Below are positions 52,800 through 63,936 of a DNA stretch of 64,000 bases, in pieces. The stretch is from positions 2,728,001-2,792,000 of the forward strand of contig NC_013521.1 of NCBI RefSeq assembly GCF_000024925.1, read 5' to 3'. Made by a program: the position numbers and the translations under genes. Origin of the DNA: Sanguibacter keddieii DSM 10542. GTDB taxonomy: Bacteria; Actinomycetota; Actinomycetes; Actinomycetales; Cellulomonadaceae. Below the pieces are notes generated by a model. The model did not search any database. It had not been told where the DNA came from and was given only the letters and a program-made list of their open reading frames with translations. The first letter of the stretch is position 1, and each line of letters begins with the position of its first letter.

Positions 52800-54086
52800 T
52801 CAGCCGCTGGGCTCTCGACGTGCGCGCGCTCGGGGTCGGCCTCCGTCACCGGTGATCGCGCGGTAGCACCAGTGCCAGAACATCTCGAAGGGACCACGGC
52901 TGAACCGTCGGAGCCAGAGGTTCGCGAAGACCACGAGGACCGCCGAGATGCCGACGAACAGTGCCCAGGTGGCGTATGTCGCCTCGAGGGCCGAGAGGTC
53001 GACGGCGCTGACGAGGGTGTGACTGAGGGCCACCCCGATGATGTTCTGCAGCATGTAGCAGCTCAGCGCCGTCACGCCGACCCCGGCGAGCAGCCGTCCG
53101 GCCCGCCCGACGGGACGGTGCTGGTAGAACTCCGCGACGGCCGCGAGAAGGCCGAAGGCGATGACCGGGGCGGCGAGATACCGAGCCATCGGGTTGGCTA
53201 CGTCGAGGCCGATCCCGAGGACGTCGGAGCGGAGGACCTGCTCAGCGGGCATCCCGACCCCCAGGCCCACCACCATCAGCCAGCGACGGAGCCGCCGGCC
53301 CGAGGGCTCGAAGACGCCCTCTCGGTAGAGCCGGGCACCGAGCAGGAACATCGCGATCCCCATGACCACGATCGCGCTGAACTCGGAGTCGAGGGAGAAC
53401 CCGTCCCAGAAGCTCGAGAGGTTGCCTCTCACACCGGCCCAGTAGCCTCCTATCTCCCCGGACGGCGGTGCCAGCGTCCTGCCGGGCACGTCTGCGGAGT
53501 CCGCCGACATGCCCACCCTGATCCCCTGCCCGTCCCGTGTCAGCGTGCTCGCCACACCGTTCCAGAAGGTGAACGGGACGTGGACCGCGACGAACACCGC
53601 CGCGATCCACAGCTGGACCCGCTCGCTCGTCAGGAGGAGGAACGCCACGACGAACCCCGTGACCGCGTAGGCCCGCAGGACGTCGAACTGGACCACCAAG
53701 ACGTAGTTGAGGACCCCGTCGAGGAAGAGCAGCCCGGCACGTACCGGGTACGTCCCCGGCCACCGACGTCCTGCCCTGCGGGCGGCCTGGCGCTGGATCT
53801 CCAGCCCGATGCCGAACATGATGGTCAGCAGGCCGAGGAACTTCCCGTTCGAGAGCGAGTTCACGACACGGTGCAACCACGGGAGGTCGCCGGCCTCGTC
53901 GAGCGCCACGAAGCCGGACGTGAACAAGAAGATGTTCGTGGCCAGAGTCCCCAGGATCGCGATCCCCCGCAGCACGTCGATCACGGGATCTCGTCGCCTC
54001 GACGGCGCGGCGGTTTCCGGCTCTGGACTCGTCGGCACCTCAGGTACCCGGTCCGCCCTGCGCCTCCCGGAGGTCCCTGCTCTCAT
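52800..54086 (-). CDS. DUF418-family membrane protein, paralogue 1
   Basis: A 428-residue protein with about eight to ten transmembrane helices. The N-terminal PVIDVLRGIAILGTLATNI and the C-terminal GVTALSCYMLQNIIGV...RGPFEMFWHWCYR segments are the hallmarks of DUF418 (YeiB-like) proteins, whose biochemical role is unknown. It has the long hydrophilic leader (about 33 residues) seen in copies 2 and 3, but its central loops are more divergent from them. GTG/ATG start at 54086 with GAGG upstream. A Nudix-like gene on the other strand separates it from copies 2 and 3. Confidence 0.87.
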   Translation of the reverse strand: MRAGTSGRRRADRVPEVPTSPEPETAAPSRRRDPVIDVLRGIAILGTLATNIFLFTSGFVALDEAGDLPWLHRVVNSLSNGKFLGLLTIMFGIGLEIQRQAARRAGRRWPGTYPVRAGLLFLDGVLNYVLVVQFDVLRAYAVTGFVVAFLLLTSERVQLWIAAVFVAVHVPFTFWNGVASTLTRDGQGIRVGMSADSADVPGRTLAPPSGEIGGYWAGVRGNLSSFWDGFSLDSEFSAIVVMGIAMFLLGARLYREGVFEPSGRRLRRWLMVVGLGVGMPAEQVLRSDVLGIGLDVANPMARYLAAPVIAFGLLAAVAEFYQHRPVGRAGRLLAGVGVTALSCYMLQNIIGVALSHTLVSAVDLSALEATYATWALFVGISAVLVVFANLWLRRFSRGPFEMFWHWCYRAITGDGGRPRARARREPSG

Positions 54087-54376
54087 GACGACATCTCCTC
54101 TGCTCCACCGCGTCTCGCTCGGTCACCTGGTTCCACGGTCGGTGGTGACCGCCGAGGGTGAGAACCCGCCACGTGGCCTGAGCACCCCCGCCACCTGGCT
54201 GGACCGTTCCCGTCGTCCAGGCCCTGCCACACGGTCGACTCCCCGAGTCTCCGAGGCGCGCGGGGCGGCCCCCTCTCGTGGGCTCGGGCGGCGCCTGCGT
54301 TCGCCCACAGACGATCGGGCCCTCGAGACCCCTCGCCCGCTGGCGATCGGTCGGCGCCGCGGGGTACAACTGCTGG

Positions 54377-54946
54377 GTGACTGACACCGCGGACTTCCCT
54401 CACGACCCGTTCGACCCCGAGGACTCGACGCCGGCCGGCTGGCTGAGCGAGCAGGAGCTCACGGGCGCCCGGTCGCACCTGCCCCTCGTGTACGTCGACG
54501 CCGTCCCTGTCCGCGTGGACGACTCCGGTGACGTCGTCGCCGTCGGGCTGCTGCTGCGGGTGTCCCGGACCGGTGTGATGACCCGCGCGCTGGTGTCCGG
54601 CCGCGTGATGTACCACGAGCGCCTGCGCGACGCCCTGCTGCGCCACATCGAGAAGGACCTGGGCCCGGTGGCCCTGCCGCAGATCCCGTCGTCGCCCCAG
54701 CCCTTCACGGTCGCCGAGTACTTCCCGACCCCGGGCGTGACCGCGTACTACGACGCCCGTCAGCACGCGGTGTCCATGGCGTACGTCGTCCCGGTCACCG
54801 GTGACTGCCGCCCGCAGCAGCACGCGCTCGACCTGGCCTGGCTCACGCCCGAGCAGGCGTGCAGCGAAGAGGTCCAGGCGGAGATGTACGGCGGGCAGGG
54901 CACGCTGCTCAAGCAGGCGATGGCGCACGTCGGGCGCCTGGCCTGA
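54377..54946 (+). CDS. DUF4916 Nudix-like protein
   Basis: A 189-residue protein of the actinobacterial DUF4916 group, related to Nudix hydrolases. The segment WLSEQELTGARSHLPLVYVDAVPVRVDD is diagnostic, and ALVSGRVMYHERLRDALLRHIEKDLGP resembles a Nudix box with altered spacing (key E-x-x-E-E residues not all present), so hydrolase activity is uncertain. GTG at 54377 begins the conserved part; the upstream frame to 54278 lacks homology. It is inserted between DUF418 paralogues 1 and 2 on the opposite strand. Confidence 0.82.
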   Translation: MTDTADFPHDPFDPEDSTPAGWLSEQELTGARSHLPLVYVDAVPVRVDDSGDVVAVGLLLRVSRTGVMTRALVSGRVMYHERLRDALLRHIEKDLGPVALPQIPSSPQPFTVAEYFPTPGVTAYYDARQHAVSMAYVVPVTGDCRPQQHALDLAWLTPEQACSEEVQAEMYGGQGTLLKQAMAHVGRLA

Positions 54947-54982
54947 GACCAGGGCACGACGTGCGCCCCGCAGGGCCTCGTC

Positions 54983-56146
54983 TCACGTGCGGGTGATGGT
55001 GCGGTAGCACCAGCTCCAGAACAGCTCGAACGGGCCTCGCCCGAACCGGCGCAGCCAGAGGCCGGAGAACACGACCAGGAAGCCCGAGATGCCGAGGAAC
55101 AGGGCGCCGGTCGCAACCAGAGCCCCGACTGGGGAGAGCTCCACCGCCGGAGCCACGGTGTGGGAGAAGATCACGCCGAGGATGTTCTGCAGCATGTAGC
55201 AGCTCAGCGCCATCGCTCCGACGTCGGCGAGGCGGCGCCCCGACCAACCCACCGGCCGGTGCTGGTACACCTCGGCTACCAGAGCGAGGATCCCGAAGGC
55301 CACGACCGCCGCAGTCCCATATCTCGCGGAGGCCTGGACGGCCACGAGCGGGAGATCGAGCACCTGAGCCCGGAGCACGAGGTCCACCGGCAGGGCGACG
55401 AGCAGACCGACGACCATCAACCACCGCCGGAGGACTCGGCCCGCGGGCTCGAAGACCCCGGCACGGTACAACCGTGCCCCCAGCAAGAACATCGCCACCC
55501 CCATCACGACGATCGTGGTGAACTCGGACCCGGGCGAGAAACCGACCCAGAAGTTGTCGAGCACGTTCCTCACCGTCGACCAGTACCCACCTGAACCGAC
55601 GTCGGCGGGCGCCATGCTCTCGTCCCCCGTCATGGATCGATCGACGCCCGTGCCCTCGACGTTGATCACCAGCAGCCCGACGTGCAACGCGACGAAGAGC
55701 GCCGCGATCCACAGCTGGACCCGCTCGCTGGTCAGCAGGAGGAACGCCACGATCAACCCGGTGAACGCGTACGCCCGCAAGACGTCGAACTGGATCACGA
55801 AGACGTAGTTGACGACACCGTCGAGGAACAGCAGACCAGCGCGCACCGGGTACGTCCCCGGCCACGACCTGCCTGCCCGGAGCGCGGCCTGACGCTGGAT
55901 CTCCAGCCCGATCCCGAACATGATCGTCAGCAGACCCAAGAACTTGCCGTTCGGCAGCGACGACACGAGCTCGGTCAACCAGAGCGGCTCGCTCTCCCAG
56001 GACTCCAGCCCGACGGTGAAGATCCAGATGTTGCTGGCCAGCGTCCCGAGGATCGCGATGCCACGCAGCACGTCGATAGCCGGCACCCTCCGTCTCGCTC
56101 CGGTACGGGGTCCAGGTGTGGGACCTGGTTCGCTCGTGGGTCTCAT
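54983..56146 (-). CDS. DUF418-family membrane protein, paralogue 2
   Basis: A 387-residue membrane protein of the same family. VPAIDVLRGIAILGTLASNIW, GKFLGLLTIMFGIGLEIQRQA and MALSCYMLQNILGV are nearly identical in paralogue 3. ATG at 56146 overlaps the TGA of paralogue 3 by four bases (ATGA), and AAGGAGAAG lies upstream, so the two are translationally coupled. A 90-bp stretch at 55688-55777 is base-for-base identical to 56920-57009 in paralogue 3, which indicates recent gene conversion. Substrate unknown. Confidence 0.87.
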   Translation of the reverse strand: MRPTSEPGPTPGPRTGARRRVPAIDVLRGIAILGTLASNIWIFTVGLESWESEPLWLTELVSSLPNGKFLGLLTIMFGIGLEIQRQAALRAGRSWPGTYPVRAGLLFLDGVVNYVFVIQFDVLRAYAFTGLIVAFLLLTSERVQLWIAALFVALHVGLLVINVEGTGVDRSMTGDESMAPADVGSGGYWSTVRNVLDNFWVGFSPGSEFTTIVVMGVAMFLLGARLYRAGVFEPAGRVLRRWLMVVGLLVALPVDLVLRAQVLDLPLVAVQASARYGTAAVVAFGILALVAEVYQHRPVGWSGRRLADVGAMALSCYMLQNILGVIFSHTVAPAVELSPVGALVATGALFLGISGFLVVFSGLWLRRFGRGPFELFWSWCYRTITRT

Positions 56147-57450
56147 GACCGCTTCTCCTTCCCTGTCTGCGGATCCAGGCTGGCGGGTGCAGCGTGTCGC
56201 ACGGCTTCGTCTCGGGTGCGGGTGATCGTGCGGTAGCCCCAGTTCCAGAACAGCTCGACCGGGCCTCGGTCGAACCGGCGCAGCCACAGACCGGAGAACA
56301 CCACCAGGAGTCCTGCGAGGGCGAGGAACAGGGCGAGGGTCGCGTACTGGGCACCGGGCGCGGAGGGGTCCACCAGCGCGGCTGCGGTGTGGGAGAAGGC
56401 GACGCCCAGGATGTTCTGCAGCATGTAGCAGCTCAGTGCCATCGCACCGACGTCGGCGAGCCGGCGCCCCCACCACCCCACGGCACGGTGCTGGTACACC
56501 TCAGCCACCAGCGCGAGGATCCCGAAAGCCACCACCGCCGCAGTCCCGTACCGCGTGAAGCCCCGGACCGGCTCGTGCGGGAGGCCGAGGACATCGAGCT
56601 TGAGCAGGACCTCCAGCGGTAGGGCGACCAGCAGACCGACGACCATCAGCCACCGCCGCTGCACACGACCCGAGGGCTCGAACACCCCCGCACGGTAGAT
56701 CCGTGCCCCCAGCAGGAACATCGCCACACCCATCACCACGATCGTGGCGAACTCAGAGCTGGGCGAGAAACCGGCCCAGAAGTTGTCGAGGGTGTCCTGC
56801 ACGTTCGGCCAGTATCCATAGCTGCCGGGATCGAGACGCCTGGTGCCCTCGTCGGGCGCCGCGCCACCCGAGCTCTCGGGGCGCTCGGCGCTCATCACCA
56901 TCATCAGCGCGACGTGCAGCGCGACGAAGAGCGCCGCGATCCACAGCTGGACCCGCTCGCTGGTCAGCAGGAGGAACGCCACGATCAACCCGGTGAACGC
57001 GTACGCCCGTATGACGTCGAACTGGAACACGAAGACGTAGATGACGACACCGTCGAGGAAGAGCAGACCAGCACGCACCGGATATGCGCCCGGCCACGAC
57101 CTGCCCGCCCGTCGCGCAGCCTGACGCTGGATCTCGAGACCGATCCCGAACATGATCGTCAGCAGACCCAAGAACTTTCCGTCGAGCAGCGACTGCAGGA
57201 GTGCTGCGGGCCACGGGCCGGGGACGAGCCGCGTCATCCCCGGCGTGAAGATCCAGATGTTGGCGGCCAGCGTCCCGAGGATCGCGATACCACGCAGCAC
57301 GTCGATCGCCGGCACCCGACGGGATGCCTCGGGTGCGGGGCTCGGCTCAGGACCTGGGCGTGCGGGTGCAGGGCTCGCCTGACGTTCGCAGTCCACGTGC
57401 GACGCCTTGGCGCGCCAGCCGATCCGTCGAGGTGGGTTGGTCAGGCTCAT
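56143..57450 (-). CDS. DUF418-family membrane protein, paralogue 3
   Basis: A 435-residue protein and the first gene of the DUF418 pair. A 45-residue hydrophilic leader precedes VPAIDVLRGIAILGT. Strong segments such as RVQLWIAALFVALHV and GTAAVVAFGILALVAEVYQHR are shared with paralogue 2. The stop overlaps the start of paralogue 2. ATG at 57450 has GGAGAAG upstream. The divergent response regulator begins 203 bases away and may control this operon; that is inference from position only. Confidence 0.87.
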   Translation of the reverse strand: MSLTNPPRRIGWRAKASHVDCERQASPAPARPGPEPSPAPEASRRVPAIDVLRGIAILGTLAANIWIFTPGMTRLVPGPWPAALLQSLLDGKFLGLLTIMFGIGLEIQRQAARRAGRSWPGAYPVRAGLLFLDGVVIYVFVFQFDVIRAYAFTGLIVAFLLLTSERVQLWIAALFVALHVALMMVMSAERPESSGGAAPDEGTRRLDPGSYGYWPNVQDTLDNFWAGFSPSSEFATIVVMGVAMFLLGARIYRAGVFEPSGRVQRRWLMVVGLLVALPLEVLLKLDVLGLPHEPVRGFTRYGTAAVVAFGILALVAEVYQHRAVGWWGRRLADVGAMALSCYMLQNILGVAFSHTAAALVDPSAPGAQYATLALFLALAGLLVVFSGLWLRRFDRGPVELFWNWGYRTITRTRDEAVRHAAPASLDPQTGKEKRS

Positions 57451-57653
57451 CACGGCTTCTCCTCTGCGGTGCGTCGTCCCGGGCTGCCCGGCTGGGCTCT
57501 CACCGTGGGCCGGTTCGCAGCGGGCGGACCACCCGCCAGGTGGCTGCGAGGACCCCGCCACCTGGCCGGAGTCGTCGCCTCCGCGAGGCCTCACACCGCG
57601 GTCGATAGCCTGGTCGGGCGGACGATCGGAGATCTGGACGAGGGGCGGTCTGC
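57451..57653. promoter_or_regulatory. Divergent promoter region between DUF418 operon and response regulator
   Basis: 203 bases separate the ATG of DUF418 paralogue 3 from the ATG of the response regulator. I see no clear palindrome or promoter boxes, but any autoregulation by the LuxR-type protein would act here. Confidence 0.35.
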
Positions 57654-58313
57654 ATGGTGGCACGGGTGGTGGTTGTCGACGACGAGGTGCTCGTGCGCGC
57701 CGGCTGCCGGCTGGCCCTCGCCGGAGACCCGGACCTCGAGGTGGTCGCCGCGGTCGACGGGCACGAGGCGCTGCCGACCATCACGACGTCACGACCCGAC
57801 GTGGTGCTGCTCGAGCTCCGCCTCTCCACCCGAGACGGGTGGGAGCTCCTGACCGACATCGTCTCGATGGACGACCCGCCCGCTGTCGCGGTCCTGACGT
57901 CCGCCGGGTCCCGGGAGCACGTCGGCCGGGCGCTCAGCGCCGGGGCGTCCGGGTTCCTCGACAAGGGCTCCGACCCACGCCGGCTGCCCGCCCTGGTCAG
58001 GTCCGTCGCGGCTGGCGGGGTCGTCCTGTCCCCTGCCGCGTCCCGACGGATCGTCGAGCATCACCTCGGCTGCGCCGACGAGGCCGCCGTGCGACGTCTC
58101 ACCTCGCTGACCTGCCGGGAGCGTCAGGTCCTCGCGCACCTCGCGACCGGCGCCTCGAACGTGCAGATCGGTGCGGCCTTGCACCTGAGCCGAGGGACGG
58201 TCAAGGACCACGTGAGCGCGATCCTCGCAAAGCTGGGGGTGGCCAGCCGGCTCGAGGCGGCGCTCGTCGCCGATCGAGGCCGCCGGAGCAGGCGGGACGC
58301 TGTGGCGGCCTGA
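57654..58313 (+). CDS. NarL/LuxR-type response regulator with Glu at the phospho-acceptor site
   Basis: A 219-residue regulator. The receiver domain has the acidic pair Asp9-Asp10, a conserved Thr/Ser in VLTSAGS, and Lys in FLDKGSD, but the expected phospho-acceptor Asp is Glu54 in VVLLELRLS (codon GAG at 57813-57815). D-to-E changes often mimic the phosphorylated state. The C-terminal LuxR helix-turn-helix (LTCRERQVLAHLATGASNVQIGAALHLSRG-T) is intact. No histidine kinase is adjacent. GAGGGG lies about nine bases upstream of the ATG. It probably binds DNA independent of phosphorylation. Confidence 0.9.
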   Translation: MVARVVVVDDEVLVRAGCRLALAGDPDLEVVAAVDGHEALPTITTSRPDVVLLELRLSTRDGWELLTDIVSMDDPPAVAVLTSAGSREHVGRALSAGASGFLDKGSDPRRLPALVRSVAAGGVVLSPAASRRIVEHHLGCADEAAVRRLTSLTCRERQVLAHLATGASNVQIGAALHLSRGTVKDHVSAILAKLGVASRLEAALVADRGRRSRRDAVAA

Positions 58314-58328
58314 GGGGCTGAGCGCGTC

Positions 58329-59975
<1,647 letters not shown>

Positions 59976-60008
59976 CCGGCCACGATACGTCGCGGGTACC
60001 GTTCCCCT

Positions 60009-60467
60009 GTGCGAACATCCGAGAACGACCCCGTGAGCCGCCCCACGCGCGCGACCCGGGTCCCCGTCGTCGTCGCTGCTGTCGCAGACCTGCTCTGCGT
60101 GGTCGCCTTCGCGGCAGGGGGCCGCTCCGAGCACGACGAGCACGTCGGTGCCCTCGGGGTGCTCACGACAGCCTGGCCCTTCGTGGTCGGCGCAGCGCTC
60201 GCGTGGCTCGTCGTGGCCACGGTGCCTGCCCTCGCAGGCGGACAGCGCCTGCGCGGGGTCTCGCGCGTCTACCCGGCGGGTGTCGTCGTCCTGGTCGGTG
60301 CGTGGGGCGGCGGGATGCTGCTCCGTGCCGTCACCGGGCAGGGCACCTCGGGCGCCTTCCCGCTCGTGGCGCTCGCCTTCCTCGCGGTCACCCTCCTGGG
60401 GTGGCGCGCGGTCGCCGCGCTGGTCAGCCGGCGAGCACGGCCGCGACCGTCGGCGCCAGCGCCCTGA
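60009..60467 (+). CDS. DUF3054 membrane protein
   Basis: A 152-residue protein with four predicted transmembrane helices: about 20-37, 50-72, 88-108 and 118-137. The conserved VVVAAVADLLCVVAFAAGGR and WPFVVGAALAWLV pattern is characteristic of DUF3054, a small actinobacterial and archaeal family of unknown function. GTG at 60009 is used; a second GTG at 60033 is in frame and plausible. It overlaps the convergent rdgB gene by 44 bases. Confidence 0.82.
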   Translation: MRTSENDPVSRPTRATRVPVVVAAVADLLCVVAFAAGGRSEHDEHVGALGVLTTAWPFVVGAALAWLVVATVPALAGGQRLRGVSRVYPAGVVVLVGAWGGGMLLRAVTGQGTSGAFPLVALAFLAVTLLGWRAVAALVSRRARPRPSAPAP

Positions 60468-61047
60468 ACGCCTGGCCGCGGTGGCTGATGGCGTTCTTCT
60501 CGGCCGCGGTGAGCTCGGCGCACGAGCGCGTCTCGCCGTCCGGCTGCAGGATCGGGTCGTAGCCGAACCCGCCCGCGCCGCGCGGGGCGGTCAGCAGCGT
60601 GCCGACGAGCTCGCCGCGGACCACGTGCTCCACGCCGTCGGGGGTGACGAGGGCCGCGGCGCACACGAAACGTGCTCGACGGTGCTCGGGGGCGATGTCG
60701 CCGAGCTGGGCCAGCAGCAGGTCGAGGTTGGCCTGGTCGTCGCCGTGCCGTCCGGCCCACCGGGCCGAGAAGATCCCGGGAGCACCTCCGAGCACGTCGA
60801 CCGCGAGGCCGGAGTCGTCGGCGACCGCCGGGAGCCCTGACACGGCGGCGAGGGCCCGCGCCTTGATGAGCGCGTTGGCCTCGAAGGTCACCCCGTCCTC
60901 GACGGGCTCGACGTCCGTGAAGCGCGCGGCACCGACCACCTCGTCCGGCAGCAGGCCCGGGACGGTGCCGTCGGCGAGCAGGATCGCGCGGAGCTCACCG
61001 ACCTTGTGGTCGTTGTGCGTGGCGAGGACGAGGCGAGGGTCGGTCAC
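60424..61047 (-). CDS. rdgB: RdgB/HAM1 non-canonical purine NTP pyrophosphatase
   Basis: A 207-residue enzyme that hydrolyses ITP, dITP and XTP to monophosphates. Motifs: LVLATHNDHKVGEL at the start, FEANALIKARA, AVADDSGLAVDVLGGAPGIFSARWAG and GGFGYDPILQ with catalytic Asp residues and SHRGQA at the end. GTG at 61047 follows CAGGAG; the long upstream frame is rejected. It is the last gene of the clpS-DUF2017-murI-MBL-rdgB cluster. Its end overlaps the DUF3054 gene convergently. Confidence 0.95.
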   Translation of the reverse strand: MTDPRLVLATHNDHKVGELRAILLADGTVPGLLPDEVVGAARFTDVEPVEDGVTFEANALIKARALAAVSGLPAVADDSGLAVDVLGGAPGIFSARWAGRHGDDQANLDLLLAQLGDIAPEHRRARFVCAAALVTPDGVEHVVRGELVGTLLTAPRGAGGFGYDPILQPDGETRSCAELTAAEKNAISHRGQAFRALAPTVAAVLAG

Positions 61048-61105
61048 GTGGGCTCCTGCGGTCGGTCGGTGGACGGGGCGACGATGCTCCGAGGGGGTCT
61101 GTCCG

Positions 61106-61909
61106 TCAGAGCTCGTAGGTCGCACCCGGCGACACGACCTCGACGGGGCCGTCGTAGGCAGAGACCGCCTCGGCGACGGTGACGGCCGGGTCGTTCCAGG
61201 ACGGGACGTGCGTGAGGAGCAGCCGGGCCGCACCCGCCTGGGTCGCGACCTCACCGGCCCGCAGCCCCGTGAGGTGCACGCCGCGCACGCTGTCGCGCCC
61301 CTCGACGAAGGCCGCCTCCGCGAGCAGCAGGTCGGCGGAGCGAGCGAGGTCGACGACGCCGTCGCAGGCGTCGGTGTCCCCCGTGTAGGCGAGGGTGACG
61401 CGACGACCGGGCTCGACCGAGCTGGGTCCGGTGACCCGGACGCCATAGGCGGGCACCGGGTGGAAGACCGCGACGGGCTCGATCTCGAAGGGGCCCACCG
61501 TCGTGGTCGTCCCGGGCTCCCACGAGCGGAAGTCCAGCTGACCCCGCATGGTCTCCTCGGCCTCGAGGCCGTAGGCCTCGGCGAGGCGCTGCTCGGCCGC
61601 TGCCGGGGCGTAGACCGGCGTCGGTGCACGGCCGGTCCCGCGCTCGGAGCCGCACACCGGGTGGTACTTGAGGTAGACGTAGAAGCCGCAGAGGTCCGCG
61701 AAGTGGTCGGGGTGCATGTGCGAGATCGCGACCGCGTCGACGTCGAAGGGGCTGGCGACGCGCTGGAGCGCGCCGAGGGCACCGCTGCCCAGGTCCATGA
61801 GGACCGACCACGTCCTGCCGTCCGCGTCCGTGGCCTGCACGAGGTACGAGGACGCGGGGGACTCCGGCGACGGGAAGGAACCTGCCATCCCGAGGATCGT
61901 CAGCTTCAT
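61106..61909 (-). CDS. MBL-fold metallo-hydrolase
   Basis: A 267-residue metallo-beta-lactamase-fold hydrolase. The metal motif [12 protein letters not shown] (HxHxDH), the later H in [12 protein letters not shown] in [11 protein letters not shown] and H in [11 protein letters not shown] are all present. Such proteins hydrolyse phosphodiesters or esters (RNase Z-like or cyclic nucleotide phosphodiesterase-like). Conserved placement after murI in actinobacteria. The ATG at 61909 overlaps the murI stop by four bases (ATGA), indicating coupling. Confidence 0.92.
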   Translation of the reverse strand: MKLTILGMAGSFPSPESPASSYLVQATDADGRTWSVLMDLGSGALGALQRVASPFDVDAVAISHMHPDHFADLCGFYVYLKYHPVCGSERGTGRAPTPVYAPAAAEQRLAEAYGLEAEETMRGQLDFRSWEPGTTTTVGPFEIEPVAVFHPVPAYGVRVTGPSSVEPGRRVTLAYTGDTDACDGVVDLARSADLLLAEAAFVEGRDSVRGVHLTGLRAGEVATQAGAARLLLTHVPSWNDPAVTVAEAVSAYDGPVEVVSPGATYEL

Positions 61910-62712
61910 GCGACCGATTCCACCATGACAACCTCGGGACCGAGGAATCGTCGCGCGAGCACCGAGAAGGACGAGGTGTCGCCGGTGGACTGGAACCGGT
62001 GCGTCGCGGGGCCCGCGTTCTCGTCCCTGGCGAGGTCGTGGGCGACGAGAGTCCGGTAGACGTCCTTGGCCGTCTCCTCCGCGCTTGAGACCAAGGTCAC
62101 GCTCTCCCCCATGACGTACGAGATCGCACCGGTCAGCAGCGGGTAGTGCGTGCAGCCGAGGATGAGGGTGTCGACGTCGGCCGCGATCACCGGCTCGAGG
62201 TAGCGCCGCGACACCTCGAGGACCGCCGGTCCGGACGTCACGCCCGACTCGACCAGCGACACGAAGTCGGGGCACGCCTGGCCCGTCACCGAGATGCCTG
62301 CCGCGACGGCGAGGGCGTCCTCGTAGGCCCGTGACTCGATCGTCGCGCGCGTCCCGATCACCCCCACGCGCCCGGTCCGCGTCGCCGCGACGGCGCGCCG
62401 GGCCGCAGGGAGGATCACCTCGACCACGGGGATCCCGTGGCGGACCGTGTACCGCTCGCGGGCGTCCCGCAGGACCGCCGCGGACGCAGAGTTGCAGGCG
62501 ATGACCAGCATCTTGACGCCCTGGTCGACCAGGCTGTCCATGACGTCGAGCGCGAGCGCACGGACGGTCGCGAGAGGCTTGGGCCCGTAGGGCGAGTGCC
62601 GGGTGTCTCCGATGTAGTGGATGGACTCGTGGGGCAGCTGGTCCAGGATGGAGCGGGCGACCGTCAAGCCCCCCACTCCGGAGTCGAAGATCCCGATCGG
62701 GGCGTTGTTCAC
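61906..62712 (-). CDS. murI: Glutamate racemase
   Basis: A 268-residue enzyme that makes D-glutamate for peptidoglycan. Catalytic Cys residues are in VIACNSASA and [24 protein letters not shown] and [11 protein letters not shown] are classical. GTG at 62712 starts the family homology; the upstream frame is open but Arg/Gly-rich. It follows DUF2017 by 17 bases and overlaps the MBL gene by four, so it is within a five-gene operon. Confidence 0.96.
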   Translation of the reverse strand: MNNAPIGIFDSGVGGLTVARSILDQLPHESIHYIGDTRHSPYGPKPLATVRALALDVMDSLVDQGVKMLVIACNSASAAVLRDARERYTVRHGIPVVEVILPAARRAVAATRTGRVGVIGTRATIESRAYEDALAVAAGISVTGQACPDFVSLVESGVTSGPAVLEVSRRYLEPVIAADVDTLILGCTHYPLLTGAISYVMGESVTLVSSAEETAKDVYRTLVAHDLARDENAGPATHRFQSTGDTSSFSVLARRFLGPEVVMVESVA

Positions 62713-62729
62713 CCCTCGAGGATAGTCCG

Positions 62730-63566
62730 TCAGGACGGCCTGCTGGCCCGCCGGTGCTGCTCGAGCAGGCAGTCCGTGAGGGACTCCTGGAGGTACCCGG
62801 CCAGGAGGAACACCGAGCCGAGGAACAGCTCGGGCCCGCTGAGCGCCTCGCCGGCGTGCCCGCGGCCAGCAGCCGGGCCGGCCGGGTCGTCGCCGTCCTC
62901 GTCCTCCGGGACGTGGTCCTCCCACGTCGCCGACACGGACCGGTAGAGGGCGTCGGTGTCGGCGTCGGTGCGCAGCCCCAGACGAGACCCGATCACCTGA
63001 CGCACGTCGCCGAGCGCACCGGCGACCTCGGGCCCGTCGTCACGGGCGACCACCATGGGCAGCTGCTCGTCCTCGTCGGACGACGGCGACGCCTCGAGCA
63101 GGAGCTCGGCGAACAGCAGCAGCCGGTCGACCTTGCGCTGGCGCAGGTCCTCGTCCGTGAGGCGCCGGAACTCGTGGGCCACCTCGGGGTCGTCCGAGGC
63201 GTCGGGGAGCAGGCGCCGGACCGCCGGGTCCGCCGGGGCGGCCACGACGTCGGCGTCCGCGTCGATGCCGGCGAGCAGCTGACGCAGCTGCGCCTCGGAC
63301 TCTGCCTCGGCCTCGGTCTGCTCTGCCGCCGGCTGCGTGTCGCCCTCCTGCAGCTCGGGGTCCTGCGCGGCGCCGTCCTCGGCGCCCTCGTCCTCGCCAG
63401 CGGTCTGGTCCGGCGTCTCGTCCTGCTCGGGCTCGACCTCGACGAGGTCCTCCCCACCGAGGAGCTCGACCACGTCACCGGTCACCTGGGCGAGCACGAG
63501 GCGCTCGGGGGTCGACAGCGCCGCGACGAAGGTGGTCCCTGCGTCGGCGATCTCGAACTGTCGCAC
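62730..63566 (-). CDS. DUF2017 family protein
   Basis: A 278-residue protein of the actinobacterial DUF2017 family, encoded between clpS and murI as in many actinobacteria. The N-terminal MRQFEI...[20 protein letters not shown] and the C-terminal [22 protein letters not shown] and [12 protein letters not shown] segments are conserved; between about residues 45 and 105 is an acidic Glu/Gln/Asp-rich low-complexity insertion. The biochemical role is unknown; genomic context suggests a link to ClpS-dependent proteolysis. Start two bases after the clpS stop. Confidence 0.9.
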   Translation of the reverse strand: MRQFEIADAGTTFVAALSTPERLVLAQVTGDVVELLGGEDLVEVEPEQDETPDQTAGEDEGAEDGAAQDPELQEGDTQPAAEQTEAEAESEAQLRQLLAGIDADADVVAAPADPAVRRLLPDASDDPEVAHEFRRLTDEDLRQRKVDRLLLFAELLLEASPSSDEDEQLPMVVARDDGPEVAGALGDVRQVIGSRLGLRTDADTDALYRSVSATWEDHVPEDEDGDDPAGPAAGRGHAGEALSGPELFLGSVFLLAGYLQESLTDCLLEQHRRASRPS

Positions 63567-63568
63567 GT

Positions 63569-63862
63569 CTACTCACCGCTCCGCTGCATCGTGGCCCACA
63601 GCCCGAAGGAGTGCATGGCCTGGACGTCCATCTCGACCTTCTCCCGGCCGCCCGTCGAGACGACGGCCTTGCCCTCGGAGTGCACCTGCATCATGAGGCG
63701 GTGGGCGTGCCGCTCGGAGAAGCCGAAGTAGCTCTCGAACACGTAGACGACGTAGTTCATGGTGGTCACCGGGTCGTTCCAGACGAGGGTGACCCACGGC
63801 TCGCCGACCGAGGCCGCGGTGTCCTGGCGCTCTTCTTGGCCGGGGATGGTCTTGACGTTCAC
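63569..63862 (-). CDS. clpS: ATP-dependent Clp protease adaptor ClpS
   Basis: A 97-residue adaptor that delivers N-end rule substrates to ClpA/ClpC-ClpP. The ClpS core is clear: [42 protein letters not shown] and [11 protein letters not shown], with the DPV and His residues that bind the N-degron. ATG at 63862. It is the first gene of the five-gene minus-strand operon and is divergent from pncB, whose start is 74 bases away. Confidence 0.96.
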   Translation of the reverse strand: MNVKTIPGQEERQDTAASVGEPWVTLVWNDPVTTMNYVVYVFESYFGFSERHAHRLMMQVHSEGKAVVSTGGREKVEMDVQAMHSFGLWATMQRSGE

Positions 63863-63936
63863 GGGACAACTCTAGGGGCACCACCTGGGAGGACCGTCAG
63901 CGTGCGCACCGGCACGGGTGACCTACGGTTGTCCCC

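Noticed and set aside
57654-58313. Reading the Glu54 change as a sequencing error
   Set aside because: The codon is an unambiguous GAG in a context that is otherwise intact, so I kept it as real, although raw reads could not be examined.
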